A DNA stretch of 64,000 bases from Leptodontidium sp. MPI-SDFR-AT-0119 (GCA_020726505.1 JAHLEZ010000002.1:2356001-2420000); one strand, 5' to 3'; positions 23,263 to 35,781 are shown, numbered from the stretch's first letter. Notes: generated by a model not told the origin, from the letters alone. Made by a program: numbers and translations.

Positions 23263-23950
23263 CAACAGAATGAGGAATATGGACAGTCGTGAGCTTGCAT
23301 CTGCTCCTTTGCTTCTTGTCGCTTGTTGTTTTTGGCACTCGCTCGCCCTCCTCGCTTAGCATTGAGTATCTCGCGCATCACAATAAACAACATTTTCAAC
23401 CTCGCTGACACACCCCCACTAAATCAAATTGTCTCTTAAATCGTGATAAATCTCCTCCCAGATTTGGTATTTAAATTCTCGTATCCCAGGAAAGCGCAAA
23501 TTCAAAGACAAGATTGTGCGTGTTTTTTGTGATGATTGAGTGGCGGGTATCAAGCAAAAAGAACAGGAAGACCAAGGTCGAGCTTCAATAAGCAACTGTC
23601 GCACATACTCCTACTAACTCTATCAAGTAATGCCAGCCATCCCTTTTAGCCAATTAAAATATTACCAAAACCCATGGGGCAAGCTGGTGATGCATTATTG
23701 GTAAGATGATCATGCATCAGGGTCTTCATTTGTTCGAAGTTCTAACATGATTAACATAGAGAAATATTGGTTACAAACCTGTATGATACCACAGTGCGAC
23801 CACTTCTTCTGTACTAATTCTATCAGATCCTCCACCGAACATATGGGCTGTTGGAATTTCTCAACTACTTTTGGTGAGCCATGCATCATTTCCATACATT
23901 GTGGTGTGTTTCTAACAGAGTGTCAGCTGCGCTTTATTTTGTTGACGGGG
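23263..23950. other. Intergenic, no gene seen
   Basis: No supported coding frame. The right end may contain undetected remnants of the 5' part of the dead permease that follows. Confidence 0.35.
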
Positions 23951-23954
23951 TGAG

Positions 23955-24640
23955 AGTGACTTTCGCACCGGCATTGCCGCTGGAGGTAATTTAGCGTACT
24001 AGACGAGTTATATCATCACGTGCGGTTTTACATTCATCACTGCCGCTGTCATTGCAGAGACCTGTTCATCATTACCTTCAGCTGGATCGATTTATCTATG
24101 GGCAGCGGAAGCAGGTGGGCCGAAATATGGACGACTCACGGGTTTCATTGTTGCGTGGGTGAGTTTCGTCTAAACCCAACCCCAGAGAGAACGACCGAAG
24201 CCATTTGTTTCACCCGAACTTGGAGCATAGCGTTTTCGTGATTTGCTGCTGATAGTATCTCAGTGGTCTACAACAGCTTGGACAACATTTTGTGCCAGTA
24301 AGGGGATCCCCCTCGGCTAATTTCCTCATCTGTTAACTTCTGCAACACGCAAGCTTTTGTGAACTACATGCTTTCTGTAAGTTTCCGAAAATCGCCAAAT
24401 GTAACTCACTTCTTATTTCGCAGGAAATCACGGTATTCAAAGTCAACTTTCCTTCCGATGCAAGTAGCATCAAGTTCCGGGCAGTGCAATAGATTTGTAC
24501 CGAAGTCATATTAGCATTAGCAGTTAAACACAACTTTTTTTCCCTTTGTCCTAATGATGTTGTGGTCATGCGGTATTCCCAACGTAACGTATGTGGTCGT
24601 CGATCGTTGAAGCAAGACACTATTAACGATGGTGAGTTTC
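23955..24640 (+). pseudogene. APC-type amino acid permease remnant
   Basis: Central fragment of a fungal amino-acid/polyamine/choline (APC superfamily) permease, normally about 500-550 aa with 12 membrane helices. Pieces in order are [39 protein letters not shown] (through 24158), WSTTAWTTFCA (24264-24297), NTQAFVNYMLS (to 24371) and EITVFKVNFPSDASSIKFRAV. Damage: in-frame TAG codons near 24000 and 24490, both where the family has Trp; a missing AG acceptor before NTQAF; and no N- or C-terminal parts. The remaining introns keep GTGAGT/GTAAGT donors. This is a degraded relic, with stops of the TGG-to-TAG type seen in the transposon block. Confidence 0.75.
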
Positions 24641-26302
24641 GTAACTATAGCCGCTAAAGTAGCGAGGTTGAAGTATTTGAGGTTAAGGACGATAGTAGAG
24701 ATGTTGCTGCCGAATAACTATATGTTGTGCAGATCCTTGATCGAAGCTCCTCGCATTTCCTTCCTCTACCACGAGCTGGCGATTCCTTGAGCCACTGCAA
24801 TGGCAAAGCACACACCAGCTCCAGTCAGCTCCACTTCCCTGGGACAAGAAGCGAGGATTTTACATACGCTATTGAGAACCGAAAGTATGACGTTAGGAGC
24901 CACAGTCTTGTCTTTGACAGTCCACTGCGACACAGATTTGCCATAAGATATGACTAGGACAATAATCTCAGCGACAGTGATCAGAATGGCAACGAAGAGA
25001 TATCCGAATCCCATCTATGGGAATCGTTTCTAGAAATCGGGTTCCTAATTCTCGGACTCCCGCATGGAGTTCCTATTATCATTTGAAGGGGCTGGATCGT
25101 GGAGCTCGACGGCTTCTACGACTGGAGCTCGCGTAGCTTTGTTTGCTTCCTCGGACGTGGTCGAAATTTTGAAACGCACCAGATTTTGGTGCTTGTAACT
25201 TTAAGTGAGGGAGAGAATGGGGGGACGGAGAAAGCAGGTGAGGAGGTCATACAGAGGGCATGCCGTCCTATATCTGCATCTCAACCGCATCTTCCTCAAA
25301 GCCTAGGGAACTCGACCCCTAAAATCGCAAAGCACCCTAACGCAAGCACATCTCAAGGGTCGAGCGTTCAAGGAGGGAGCTCCGTGTATTACCTCCTCCC
25401 CACGATCCAATTGCACAAAGCATTGTGCCCAGCCGAAAACGCAGCGCATTACTAGAGATCGAATGTGAAAGATGAGGCGACGACTTAGGCAAAGATAGTC
25501 GTGGCGCTCGCCCGCGGCTGAGGGCTAAAAGATGCGATTCCCATCTGAAGCTGCCTCGATGGCCTTTCACGGCTCCGATTTTTAGTCGTGGCGTCGGGAT
25601 GGTTAGCTGACGGCGGGCGCTTGTTGATTCTAGACACTTTAGACGAGCGCAGCCCAGCCAGATTTGGATGGGGAGGTCGGATGTGCAGTGCCAAGAGATG
25701 GGGATAGGCTAGACTGCTGGAGATTTGGCTTTTGAGGATATGCTGAATGCTGAAATCGGATAAGGATTTTGATGTCTGCCTTCTTTGTCTGCAAGGTTCT
25801 GGTTCTTCAAGCATGCTCGAGTCCTCCACATCCTCTCGCTTACCCCGCTGATGTATGGGGGCGTGGCATGCACTCAGTGCCCTTACATGGTCATGACATT
25901 GAGTCTGGCGGAGAGACCGGCATTGGGTTGAACCCGTAAGAAAAGGCAATGCCTTTTTCTATGAGACTGGTCGCAGAATCTGGCACAAGTCAGTGGAAGT
26001 TTAAAGAGGACGAAAGCCAGCCTCCCCACCACTGAGATATACCGGAAGTCTGACTCACCGTCGTTCTTATCTTAAGTCCTGAAAGTCAGAGCACCTGCTC
26101 AAAGACAGTGATGTGCAGAAAGAAGAGACACCGGTGGCAGGTCAAGCACTGTTGAGCCTCTGATGATGATGGTGTTGAGTGTGGAATGAAAGAAGACCAC
26201 AGTTTCGAAGGTCTCTCTGGCGACCTCACCTCATGCAGCAATGTAGCATTTAGCGAGAAATAACCCACCCTACTTTACTTCAATACCTACCTCTACATCC
26301 AC
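24641..26302. other. Intergenic with a possible membrane-protein fragment
   Basis: No complete gene. On the minus strand, 24766-25014 encodes an 82-residue frame with a hydrophobic N-terminal helix (GYLFVAILITVAEIIVLVI), then YGKSVSQWTV and VILSVLNSVCK. This layout resembles the start of fungal DUF3176-like membrane proteins but is too short to assign. A 154-codon minus frame at 25485-25949 has no domain I recognise. Confidence 0.25.
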
Positions 26303-27203
26303 ATGATACCCCATACATTTAACTCAAAAATGACACCCTCTAATTCTCCAGATCCCCGTTTCAACGGAAAGTTATTAACATACGACCCTGAAGCCATCAA
26401 AGTAGCGCTATCGAGCTACTACCAATCCCTCAGCAAACTTCCCTACATCGAAGCCTCCGATATCAGCTATCCCCCAAAAGACGGCTGGCCCAACATAACC
26501 TCTTTAAACTTCGAATCGCTAGGAAAAAGCGAGTCTGTACTCGAGCTTCTCAAGTACCTACCCTATCTACGAAATCCGGGCAAGGAAAAAGGCTACGCTA
26601 TTTCCTTTGGAACTTTCGCGATCGATTACTCGGCAGCACCGTTTACCGACCCCCTGGATATCAGTAAGGCAGAGTCCCTGAGTCCAGATCTGTATTGGGA
26701 GGAAGAGAAAATTAAGAGCTGGGTTGTACCACTTACTGTGAGTGAGGATAATGTGTGGGGGAGCTGGTGGTTGCTTGATACTACCGATGGTGAATTTTCC
26801 TTCGAAGCCGAGATTCTGTATACCATTAATGACAGTGACAGGCACAGTAACGGAATGGGCACACAATGACACCACCTCGCCTGACTCCGACTACGCATCC
26901 TCAGATCCACGTGCATGGCGCAACACATGCGGTGAGACTCGGTTGCTTGAAGAGCTCCTGATGGAATGGAGAGAGAAGTTCGAGAGTCTGCATTGGATTG
27001 CGTTTTCGGATCCGACGGGAAGGGAGAAAATCTGGAATGATGAAGATTTTCCGAGGGATCGTGATACGGTGCAGTGTGAGCAGTTGCAGAGGATTATTAG
27101 AGCGCATGGATGGCCAGATGATTTTAGGAGAAGGGAGTGTAAGGAAGCTCTACAAAAATGGGACGAGGAATATCAGGATGATTCTTGTTATACAAAGTCC
27201 TGA
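26303..27203 (+). CDS. Conserved hypothetical protein (intron-containing)
   Basis: 282 aa from exons 26303-26789 and 26842-27203, joined by a 52-bp intron (GTGAAT...GACAG, phase 1). The splice gives WWLLDTTDG|TVTEWAHND without interruption. I recognise the type as a common uncharacterised ascomycete protein with DGWPNIT, LGKSESVLELLKYLPYL and a C-terminal IRAHGWP(DD)FRRREC block, but no function is known. No signal peptide or membrane segment. The start could also be the ATG at 26330 (AAAAATGAC), which has the better context. It sits alone between empty stretches. Confidence 0.7.
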
Positions 27204-28104
27204 TTGAAGACGATGACATATCGTATATGAGAATCCTTAAGCAAATCCCCAATCGCTGACTCGAGTGCCTAGTAATCGCCAACTGCACACGATTAAAGCT
27301 GCGCTTGAAGAAAAACCTTTCAACACTATCTAAATAATGCCCCAAATCGAACAACTAGACCGAACGCCGGTTTAGTGCGGTGGCATGCTGGGTCTATGCC
27401 ACGTTGATGCAATATGGGGTTGGGATGTCACGCATATAAGGCTCATCGGCCTGCTCCGGACGAGAATGGCAGACTCGTGCACCAGAGAAGCGCGTGAGTT
27501 CTGCATAACAGGTGGGGGAAAGAGAGGGAGAAGGCAGGGAACTTCAAGTCTTAAGCAAATGGGGTTGGGCGTCGGTTGATGACATGCGTGAAAGACTGTT
27601 TGGTTTCTTTGCAGACCGATTCTATGCAGGTCGATTTCTTTGCACAAACATTGCTCTTGCTGCAGCCTTTTCCAGGTGCCGTAGGTGAATCACTCCGTAC
27701 ATACATGGGTCAACATTGCCTATGCCAATCTCCAGCCCATCATTCGCTGGCTCTTGCGGGAGATAGGGGACGAAGGGTCTGGCTGGTCGAGTGTCAGGCA
27801 GCAGCAGCAGAGGACTTGCCTATATCTTGGGTGGCGGTAACGTGTTCGAAGTGAAAATGTAGGAAGAAAGCCAACCAGCGGAGCAGGGCGAATACATTGC
27901 TGTATTTCATACACATCACAGAGTAAGGCTGGAGCATTTGCTAATCTACAAGATATGATGCACATCAATAGTAATGGCCACAACCCACCTAGAAACATGC
28001 TTCTAATCAGCATCTTGACTTGTCCACGTCCACATACCATACCCTGCACCCATTGCTTCGCCGAGAACCCCGTTCATCCTATCTACCGACCAACCGAGAT
28101 CAAG
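27204..28104. other. Intergenic, no supported gene
   Basis: Frames of 60-110 codons on both strands (for example 27372-27854 and 27720-28049) overlap one another and show no domain, splice pattern or coding-like composition that favours one of them. Confidence 0.35.
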
Positions 28105-28469
28105 ATGCCCGAGACGGAGAAAATACGCAAGGCACGCGAGGCTATCAATGGTCGTATCGCAGATACCAGAAGCAGCGACATGAGCCGTATAATGGACGCT
28201 AGCAGATCATCTCAGAAGAAGGGGGACGAGATCAAGAAGGAGAAGAAGAAGAGAGAGGGGGGGAGAAAGAGGTTTGTGATTATAGCAGCTAGCAGGGTAT
28301 GTAGTTCAGATACTGACTCCTAAGCAGGCTGCTACCGGGGATAGCAGCTCTCTTTCTTAAACTTAACATCTGACCCAACGATTACCAGATATGGCTGTCT
28401 CAATCCTTCGTATCGACGAACGTCATCGCCGACGAGGGGTCTCAATCGTGGAAGGTCGCTCCCGTTTGA
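28105..28469 (+). CDS. Possible small Lys-rich hypothetical protein
   Basis: Tentative. The ATG at 28105 (atcaagATGCCC) opens MPETEKIRKAREAINGRIAD, a Ser/Asp-rich stretch and a basic KKEKKKREGGRKR cluster. A GTATGT donor at 28297 could join in phase 0 to 28389 after ATTACCAG, adding 26 residues to a stop at 28469 (total 90 aa). Nothing is recognised. The charge pattern would suit a nuclear or nucleolar protein. It could equally be a non-coding transcript. Confidence 0.25.
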
Positions 28470-29317
28470 CAAATCAGTCGTGTAAATGAATTAAATTCAT
28501 TCCTTAGCCAAATAGTTCAGTATATGGTTCGGGTACTATGTCTCCCAGGTGCCTTACAACCTAAATGAAAACTGTATTATTTGATGTTCATCCGATCCTC
28601 GATGCAATGCGTCGGCAATGACCGCACATACGTTTTAATTTGTTCATTGATACCGCTTCGACCATGCGCTCCTAAGTGTGTGATCATTTTTCCACTTTGT
28701 CATATACTTACAAAAGCCCCTTCGGAGAAGGTCCTTCTCCATCGCCTGCGATTGCAACTCGGTGGCGCCTAATGTAATACTATCAATTGAAACTATCTTA
28801 CTCAGATGTAAAGGCAGCACTTGTTAACCGCAGATGTATTGTCCCCCGACAACTATTTATCATAGCTCGAAATAGCTTCTGAAGATTGACAGTTTGAGTA
28901 AGAAGTTGATCGGGCCAGAATCATCAAACCGAGGCTGTGCTTCCGAAGATCGCATGCCCGGCTGTAACATTACAAGATACTCGCAAGGCTACGTAGCAAC
29001 TGGCTGTAAATTGCCTACCACGTCCTTCTTGTAGTATTTTCCAGAAACGGATGTCATCGGGAAAGGGGGAGTAAATGGTTTTCTGTAAGGAGCGTGTTTA
29101 GTCGCGTGATCTGTCCGATCAAACCAGGGACTAGCGGTATGCGTCGCGGCTGTTGTAATGTCCCCCAAAGGTCGACTACTTGAAACAAGTGCAAAAATAC
29201 TACAAATAGCGCAGATCCAACGCCCGTCCCCAGCCCGTCCCCAGCCCATTTATGCCCAATGCACCCACCGAAACGCCATGCCAAACCTCAACCAGATCAA
29301 TGCGCCCCTATTCTCGC
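28470..29317. other. Intergenic, no gene seen
   Basis: This is the 3' flank of the acid phosphatase gene. It contains a direct repeat of an 11-bp CCCGTCCCCAG unit at about 29222-29245. Confidence 0.35.
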
Positions 29318-30717
29318 TCACTCCAGAACCATCGCCCAGAATAAAACACCACCAAGCCCAACTCCCATCCACGTACCACTGCTCCTTGATCCAGCGCTCG
29401 CCTTCGTCGGACTCGCAACAGGCGGAGCCGTATACACCGGCGCAGGAGCTTGTACCTTATAAACAGGCTCATTCTCCGACCCCACCGTACCATTCCCACC
29501 ATCGAAGAAAGCACCACTGCCATCATACGGTGTGAGTTCCGCCTCTCTCGTAACCCAGAGGATCTTAACCATGCGCTCAGGACCCATTTCCCCCGCGCCC
29601 GCCAACTGCAGGTTAGGCGGCGGGAGAGGTTTGAATTTCGCAAGGTCGTTGTTCAAGAAACCGGAGTAGGAGAGGGAGTTGTTGATTGGGAAGGGGCTTT
29701 GAGGAGGTGGGTGGTTGATATATCCCGTTTTCTGAGCGACGAAATCAAAGACGTTTGCGCCGGCGTCGTAGCGGCCAAGTGTTGGGAGGCCGAAGTTGTT
29801 TTCAAGGGTTGAGAGGATCGAGTAATGGCTGTAGACTGTGGAATCGTTCGTGCCCTTTAGGTTGTCGGGGACGGCGCCGCCGAGGAGGAGAGATACTATG
29901 CGGTTTGGGATGGGATAGGTTTCGGACTCATCATAGGTAAGGAGGATGAGAGTTTTCTCCATGAATTTGGGGTTGGAGAGGAGGGGCGTGAGGAATGATT
30001 GGACCCATGCTGTTGCGAAGGAGAGGGATGTATTGTGTCCGTCGTTTAACATGTTCGGTGAGAGATGGGAGTATTGAGGGAGTGTATTGGCGGCGACATC
30101 GCGTTGGAATGATGAGAAGTCCTGGATTTGAGCCAAGCGAGTGCCATTCTGTCTGATACGGTCGAAGGATACGAATGGACTATTCTGGCATGTCAGCTAG
30201 AAATCCCAATAATAATGAGCCTAGCCAATGAATAAAGCCCTCACTTATGTTTCCGCACATAATCCCAGCCCTTCCCATCACCACTCGTGCTCCCCTCTCC
30301 CATATACCCTGGGCCAGGTAACCCTTCGAAATAGCCCTTCCACTCAATATTCTTCGCATCGAACAGATCCACCACAGTCGACACATTTGACGGTATCTTA
30401 ACCAGCTCATCGTGATTTAATCCGAAGTAATCTCCGCAGATAGAGGCGATGTAGTTCGGTTGCGAGGGATGTGTGAGGCCGTAATAATCTGTGAGAAGGA
30501 TACCCTCTTTGCGTAGGTTGACAATGTCCCCATTCCCGCTCACTTTCGAGAAGTCCTGGAGAAAGTATGTTAGTGGATATTGGGGTTGTGAGAATACGAT
30601 CGGGGCAGTGATTACCTGGTTCTCGAGCCATATCGTGATGAATCTATCGAACGCCTTACCAGGGACGAAGGTTGCAGCAGAAGCTATCGCGCCAACGAGG
30701 AGCAGGAGAATGCGCAT
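29318..30717 (-). CDS. Secreted, probably GPI-anchored acid phosphatase
   Basis: Phosphoesterase-family (PF04185-type) fungal acid phosphatase, 424 aa. Exons 30616-30717, 30245-30555 and 29318-30179; introns are 60 and 65 bp. The second splice uses the inner AG so that RKH|NPFVSFDRI reads through. The signal peptide is MRILLLLVGAIASAATF. Family features: IWLEN at the N-terminus (metal-binding Glu-Asn), THPSQPNY with the presumed nucleophile Ser65, LLTYDES and YSHYSILSTLENNFGLP. After a Pro/Ala/Ser-rich linker the protein ends in a short hydrophobic tail (MGVGLGGVLFWAMVLE), typical of a GPI-attachment signal. It would release phosphate from extracellular substrates at the cell surface. Most relatives have Thr after the EN pair where this one has Gln at the splice junction. 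The 60-bp intron is a multiple of three without a stop. Confidence 0.9.
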
Positions 30718-31132
30718 TATGGACGATTGGCAGAAAGATACGAGAGATTAGAAGGTAGGGAGGGCATATGGGTTGGTTCCCTCCTCATGGTGGATTTCTC
30801 AAGACGTTTCGCGTGCAGCCGTGAGAAGGACATGATGTTGTTTCAGAGCCTCGTCCGAGTCCTGAAGTGAGAGTCCAATCAGCACGTTCAGCCTCGGCTG
30901 AGGCTAGCCTTGCCAATTCCCCACTTGCTTGGCAAATGTTGTTTGTCAATGTTTGTTGACTATGCTCAAAATGAAACTGTAGCTGTGTCATTGTTGTATA
31001 AATTATGAAATATCCATGTCACTTGAAAATATTGCACATTGAAGTCTGCGATACATCGTTCTCGAACATTGTGTCATTCTTTTCTTTAGAGGCCATAAGC
31101 CAAAACATGCTCTCCTGGGTATATTGCTTCCT
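30718..31132. other. Promoter region of the acid phosphatase, 3' flank of dynactin
   Basis: This 415-bp gap lies between two minus-strand genes. No CACGTG phosphate-response box was seen. Confidence 0.4.
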
Positions 31133-34100
31133 TCAAACGAATCCAAGCCTACCCCTGAAGCCTTCGAAATCATCCGGATCAACAATTTCAACCTCGCCCC
31201 CTGGGCGAACGCCTTTACTTTCCAGATCTGGCAGATTGAGCATAACCCGCGCAGCCAAAGCCCCTCGCGACCTCTTCTCTAGTCCCCGATTGATATCTCG
31301 CTCCTCCAAGACACGAGCCTTCTTGACGACACTGTCCTTCCAGCTGCTCCATGCTTCGTAGTTCTCCCTTTGTTTGGCAATGTGGTATTGTGGCGTGGCT
31401 TTTGCTGGTCGCCAAGCGAGTCGGTTCTTAGGCATTGTGCTAAGGTCGTAGACCTTGGCATTGGACGTAAGGTTGAGGAGCTCATTGAGAACATCTTGTC
31501 CTTCGGCCAAAATGAGAGCTTTCCGCTGCTCTTCCTTGCTCTTAGACTTGATCAATGGTGCATCCAGCCAATCCATGTTTTGGGACTCGGTGAGACGTGC
31601 ACGTCTATTGTCTTCTCTCAGGTATCGGACAGCAGCTTGGAGACTTGTGATCTCGGTCTTCAGGGCCTCCATTTCGCGGGCAGTTGCAACCGCTTGTTCC
31701 TGACCAGCTTTGGAACCTGGGGCGGCAACGCCAAGAGCTTTCGCGTCTTCGGCAACCTTCTTCCAGTTCTCTCTATCAGCTTCAAGGGAGGTAAGTTCCT
31801 TGTTTTGTGATTCAATTGACTCTGTCAGTTCAGCCTCCCGTTTCTTGGCGTCTTCAATCCTCTTCTCGAGTTCCGTAATCTTCTCGTTCTTCTTCGTTGC
31901 ATCTCTCATACGGCTCTCCAGAAGTTCAATCTTCACTGAGGCTTCCTCAAGCGTTTGGTCTTTCATTGCGATCAGCCTAGCGCGTTCGTGATTGTCGTCC
32001 TTTAGCCGGCGCATCTCTTCTTCTGCGTCAACGGGTACAGTCTTTGATAATTTGAGTTCTCCAGATCTGAGCACCCACGGAGCTGCTGCCCGCTCGAATT
32101 CTTGAGTCATCTCAAGATCAGATGCCAGGGCGGCTAAATCCATCAACGAGGCTGTCAAAGTCCGTAATTTGTTCGAGTATGCAGAGAATAAATCGGACTC
32201 GCTTGATGAGAATAAACGTGAAGTCGTGCGATGAACGGTACTTTGAACTTCAATGTAGGTGAATGGCTCACTTCTACCCTCCTCGTGGAGAAGAGTGAAA
32301 AGATCATCACCAGTGTGGCGAGAGAACTTAGCTAGCTCTTCAGTAGCGGATTCGCATTGCTCAAAAGTCTGAAGGGTGTCTGGAGTGAGAGACAGTGACC
32401 GAGTCTTGAGATCTTCCAGAGCTCTAACGGCCTTTCCAATGACCACCTTTGCACTTCTTGTGTGACTGATGACCGAATCGGTCTTACGAGAGAAGTGTTG
32501 GGCCAATTCATCCTCGTCACCTTGACTTGGAATAATAGTTTGCACCATCGTTCTTGCAGCTACCATCGCAGCAGCGGCATTCTCAAGGTGACTTTGCATG
32601 ACCAGGGTTCGCATGTGTACTTCATCGGCATAACTTGCTAAACCTGGTGAGATATGCACCTCCGCCAGATGTGACATGAGTGCGATCGTACGTTGAAGCT
32701 CGCTTGCACACTTCTTCTCATTAAGTTCGTCTCGTCGTAGGCCATCGATCCATCCATTAAGTGCCCTCTCAACTGGTTCCAGTTCGTACAGAGCTCCTTC
32801 ATATTTGGCGAACTGTTCGATGGAGCAGTGGCTGATAGCATTGACGAAACGATCGCACATAGCAGAGACCCAGGAAAGTTTGTCGAGAACATCGCATCCA
32901 GCAAACAAGTCATCCTCGTGGCCTGTTGGGGGATGTCCGTTGACCCTTTCTTTGACGAAGCCGTGGAGCAAATTGGCCTTGAAACCAACCCGTTTGAAGC
33001 GAAGCAAGGCCAGAACAGAATCCCTGTCAGCCTGGAATGCTTCAGGCAAGAATAATTGGACGATGGCAAGATGCTCAGATGCTTCTTGGGCATCTAGACG
33101 TCGAAGTTCGAGGTCGATCGTCTTGACTTGTGTCTTGGCAGCGGAAACTTGTAGCTTCATGTTCAAATCCATCATGGCACGGGAACGGCTGTTGAGTTGT
33201 TCTGATTCCGTCTCAGTCATAGCGTGCGATGCTCTCATGTCTTCCAAATCACTCTGAAGATTGGTGACCAGTTCTCTGAACCGCGACAAGGTGTATTCCA
33301 TGTCCTCCATTGCCTCTTCTTGCTGTGCAGCTCGTCTCGCTTGCTCGCCAATGATGCTGTCCTTAAAGTCGATATCTTCTTGCATCTCCTTCTCGGTCTC
33401 AACATGATTGATTTCCAGCTCGTCGTTCAGCTCCTTGAGACTTTCGAGATCCTCAATTGTCGCCTTGAGCTCATCAATTTGCTCGTTCATGCTCATGTTC
33501 CTCTCTGTGAGCTCTTCAATCATATCTTCGGCTCCTAGGGCGTTGTCGAGTTGCTGCCGAAGGTCCTCAATGGCCGCTTCAGATGATGCCAGCTTTTCCC
33601 TGGCCACCTCATAATGTTCCTTTACTGATCCCAGCTCTCGAACATCCTCCTCCAAGCTCTTGATTTCGTCTCGGAGTTCGGATTCCGTTTGCTGGGTCAT
33701 GTCACGCAATCGAATCAGAGCTTCCCTCAGTCGTTCGTTATTTCGTTCCATCTGCAACCATCCTTGACTGCTCTTCTCCTCTGGGCTCATTTCGCCACCA
33801 AGTTCGGCATTCTCCTCTCGAAGCACTTCGACTTCCAACTCCAACTCTTCGGTTTTCTGCTTTAGAGCCTCTAGCTCGGTTTTCAATACTTCCGCAGTCT
33901 CCTCAGCCATCTCTCTGTCTAGAGTCGCCATCTCAACGATAAGGTCATGTTCGGCCTGTATGTTCTCAATCTCTTCGAATCGTGTCTGAGCTTCTTTCAA
34001 CTGTTTTCGCAGATCTGTGATTTCCTGTTGCTGTGGCTGGTATTTGGTCTGTAGCTTTTGGATGATGCCTTCGAACTTATCTCGTTCAGTCTGTATCTTT

Positions 34101-35258
34101 TCCAAGGCCTTCAATTTGTCTCGGTCTTCCATCCGTTTCTTGTCCATAAGACGAAGTTTAGTCTTCAAGTCTTCGATTTCCCGGCTGGCTGCTGTGCTTC
34201 CTCCGGTGCCTCTTTGGGCCACAGGCGATGTAGTACTTCTACTTGAGGTAGGTGACGCGTGGGATCTGTCTGCCGCGGCTGTCCTCGAAAGAACTGGACT
34301 CATAGCCTTAGGGGACATGGTATCATCGCTCTTGACGGGTGATGCCCCTCTGTCCTCATCTCCCGCATCCTGCCCACTTCCCTCACTCGCCTGAGCACTG
34401 CTCAATTGGCTACCAATCGACCTGACTCTTTCTCCAGATTGTATCCTTGCTTTTGGCGCTAGAGACAGTCGACCGCTTGTAGTCCTTGACGGTGGAACGC
34501 TTGACCTGTTCCCAGCACCTGTTACCGATGGCCTTGTCTGTGAAGTAGGCCTTGCTGGCGGCCCCATAGATGTTCGATTTGCTCCAACACTCGGTCGTGG
34601 CTTCGACATTGTTATGGATGGATTTCTAGCATTCGAGGGAGTTCCCGTTCGGGGTGTGGACGTAGTTGATGTAGCTGCAGATAGCTGTTTGGTAGGAGAC
34701 TTGGTGGGAGACTGTCGCAATGTTAAGAAATATCCAGAATCATCCGCAAATTGACCTACCCGTAGCATGCTGGAAGGCCGAGACCTTGTAGCCGGACTAG
34801 GACTTGCAGCATTTATACTCATCCGTTTGCCTGCCGCTGCATCTGGTACAGTGCTCAACCTTCTTCCAACCCCAGGTCCTCCCACACTGCTAGGCCTCGC
34901 AGGTTTCTTTGCCGCAGCAGTTCCATTAGCTTTCGCTACCGGTGCAGGTGCCTGTTGAATCACCACAGCTGCTGATGGTCGGAGGAACATGCCTCTCGAA
35001 GGCTCGCAGTCGAAATACCGTTGTCCTTGGACGCTGCCATCGTTTTTGCCATCGAAACTGTCCAACTCCACCCCAACCCAATCTCCATCTGCGAATTCAG
35101 TCTGCCCAACATATCGAACTATTCCAATACGGCCGTCTGCGAGCTGGACTGTCTGGCCGACTGTTCAACATGTTAGTATGGAGCCTTCCTGGGGGTCCCT
35201 GGCCTCCGCACGCCCATTAGCACAGAGACGGGTTTTACGGACCTGCGAGCTCAGACAT
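31133..35258 (-). CDS. Dynactin p150Glued (dynactin subunit 1)
   Basis: Largest subunit of dynactin, which links dynein to microtubules and cargo (ro-3 in Neurospora, Nip100 in yeast). About 1,331 aa. Exons 35243-35258 (MSELA), 34760-35160 and 31133-34711. The CAP-Gly domain lies at residues 6-75 with the GKNDGSV signature at 43-49. A Ser/Pro/Arg-rich basic region follows (to about residue 290), then long coiled coils from about 300 to 650 (for example LEEDVRELGSVKEHYEVAREKL). Next come the globular dynactin domain and a second coiled coil near residues 1060-1190. The start at 35258 follows from an 82-bp intron splitting a Val codon; the downstream ATG lies inside CAP-Gly. The 48-bp segment 34712-34759 (GTAGGT...TTAAC...GACAG) is scored as an intron but keeps the frame open if retained. 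Confidence 0.93.
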
Positions 35259-35650
35259 TTTGCAGAATCATCGGAATTCCAGCTTTTGCAATACCTGCGG
35301 TTCTTTAATCTGATACTGGCCGTTGTTGTTGCTGTCGCAATCGTGGGCTTGATATTGATGTGTCGCGTTTGAGCTTCAAAAGGGGAACGCGTTGCTGACT
35401 CAGGCGCTTGGCAGAAGAATGCCATTCACGAGTCACAGCTTTCAACCTCTCTGCTCTATCTTACATTGCAGTAAATGTGGATATTATTGTTCAAATACGG
35501 CTCTCCCATTAGCTGCAGCCAGGGGATTAGTAGCTTTTGATTGGTTGGGGCTTGGGGTGGTGTGCACGGGCAGGAACACCAAAATCCTCGGCTTTTCGTC
35601 CGGCAGTGCCCGCGAGTAGCCGCCACTTGCTTTCGACAGTATTAGAGACA
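35259..35650. other. Promoter region of dynactin gene
   Basis: This is the last normal-composition DNA before the transposon block. No gene was seen. Confidence 0.4.
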
Positions 35651-35671
35651 CTTATCCCCTAAGCTGCCGTT
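35651..35671. repeat. Left terminal inverted repeat of piggyBac-like element
   Basis: The 21 bp match the right terminus perfectly in inverse orientation, followed by a second matching block after a 2-base difference. Confidence 0.85.
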
Positions 35672-35781
35672 CAAAACACACTTTTACAGGGGGGTGGACA
35701 GCCTGTAAGGCCCCCTGTAATTTAGCGAGGAACACCAAAAATTACACTCTACACCAAAAGTATCGTTTTTACTACTTATAT

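Noticed and set aside
25485..25949. 154-codon minus-strand frame with DFSIQHILK
   Set aside because: The short DFSI-x-x-IL stretch is reminiscent of homeobox-protein motifs, but there is no homeodomain, splice structure or supporting context.
32805..34394. Several 100-150-codon plus-strand frames
   Set aside because: They lie antisense to the dynactin coiled-coil exon and are Ser/Leu-rich, as expected for shadows of Glu/Lys/Leu coding sequence.
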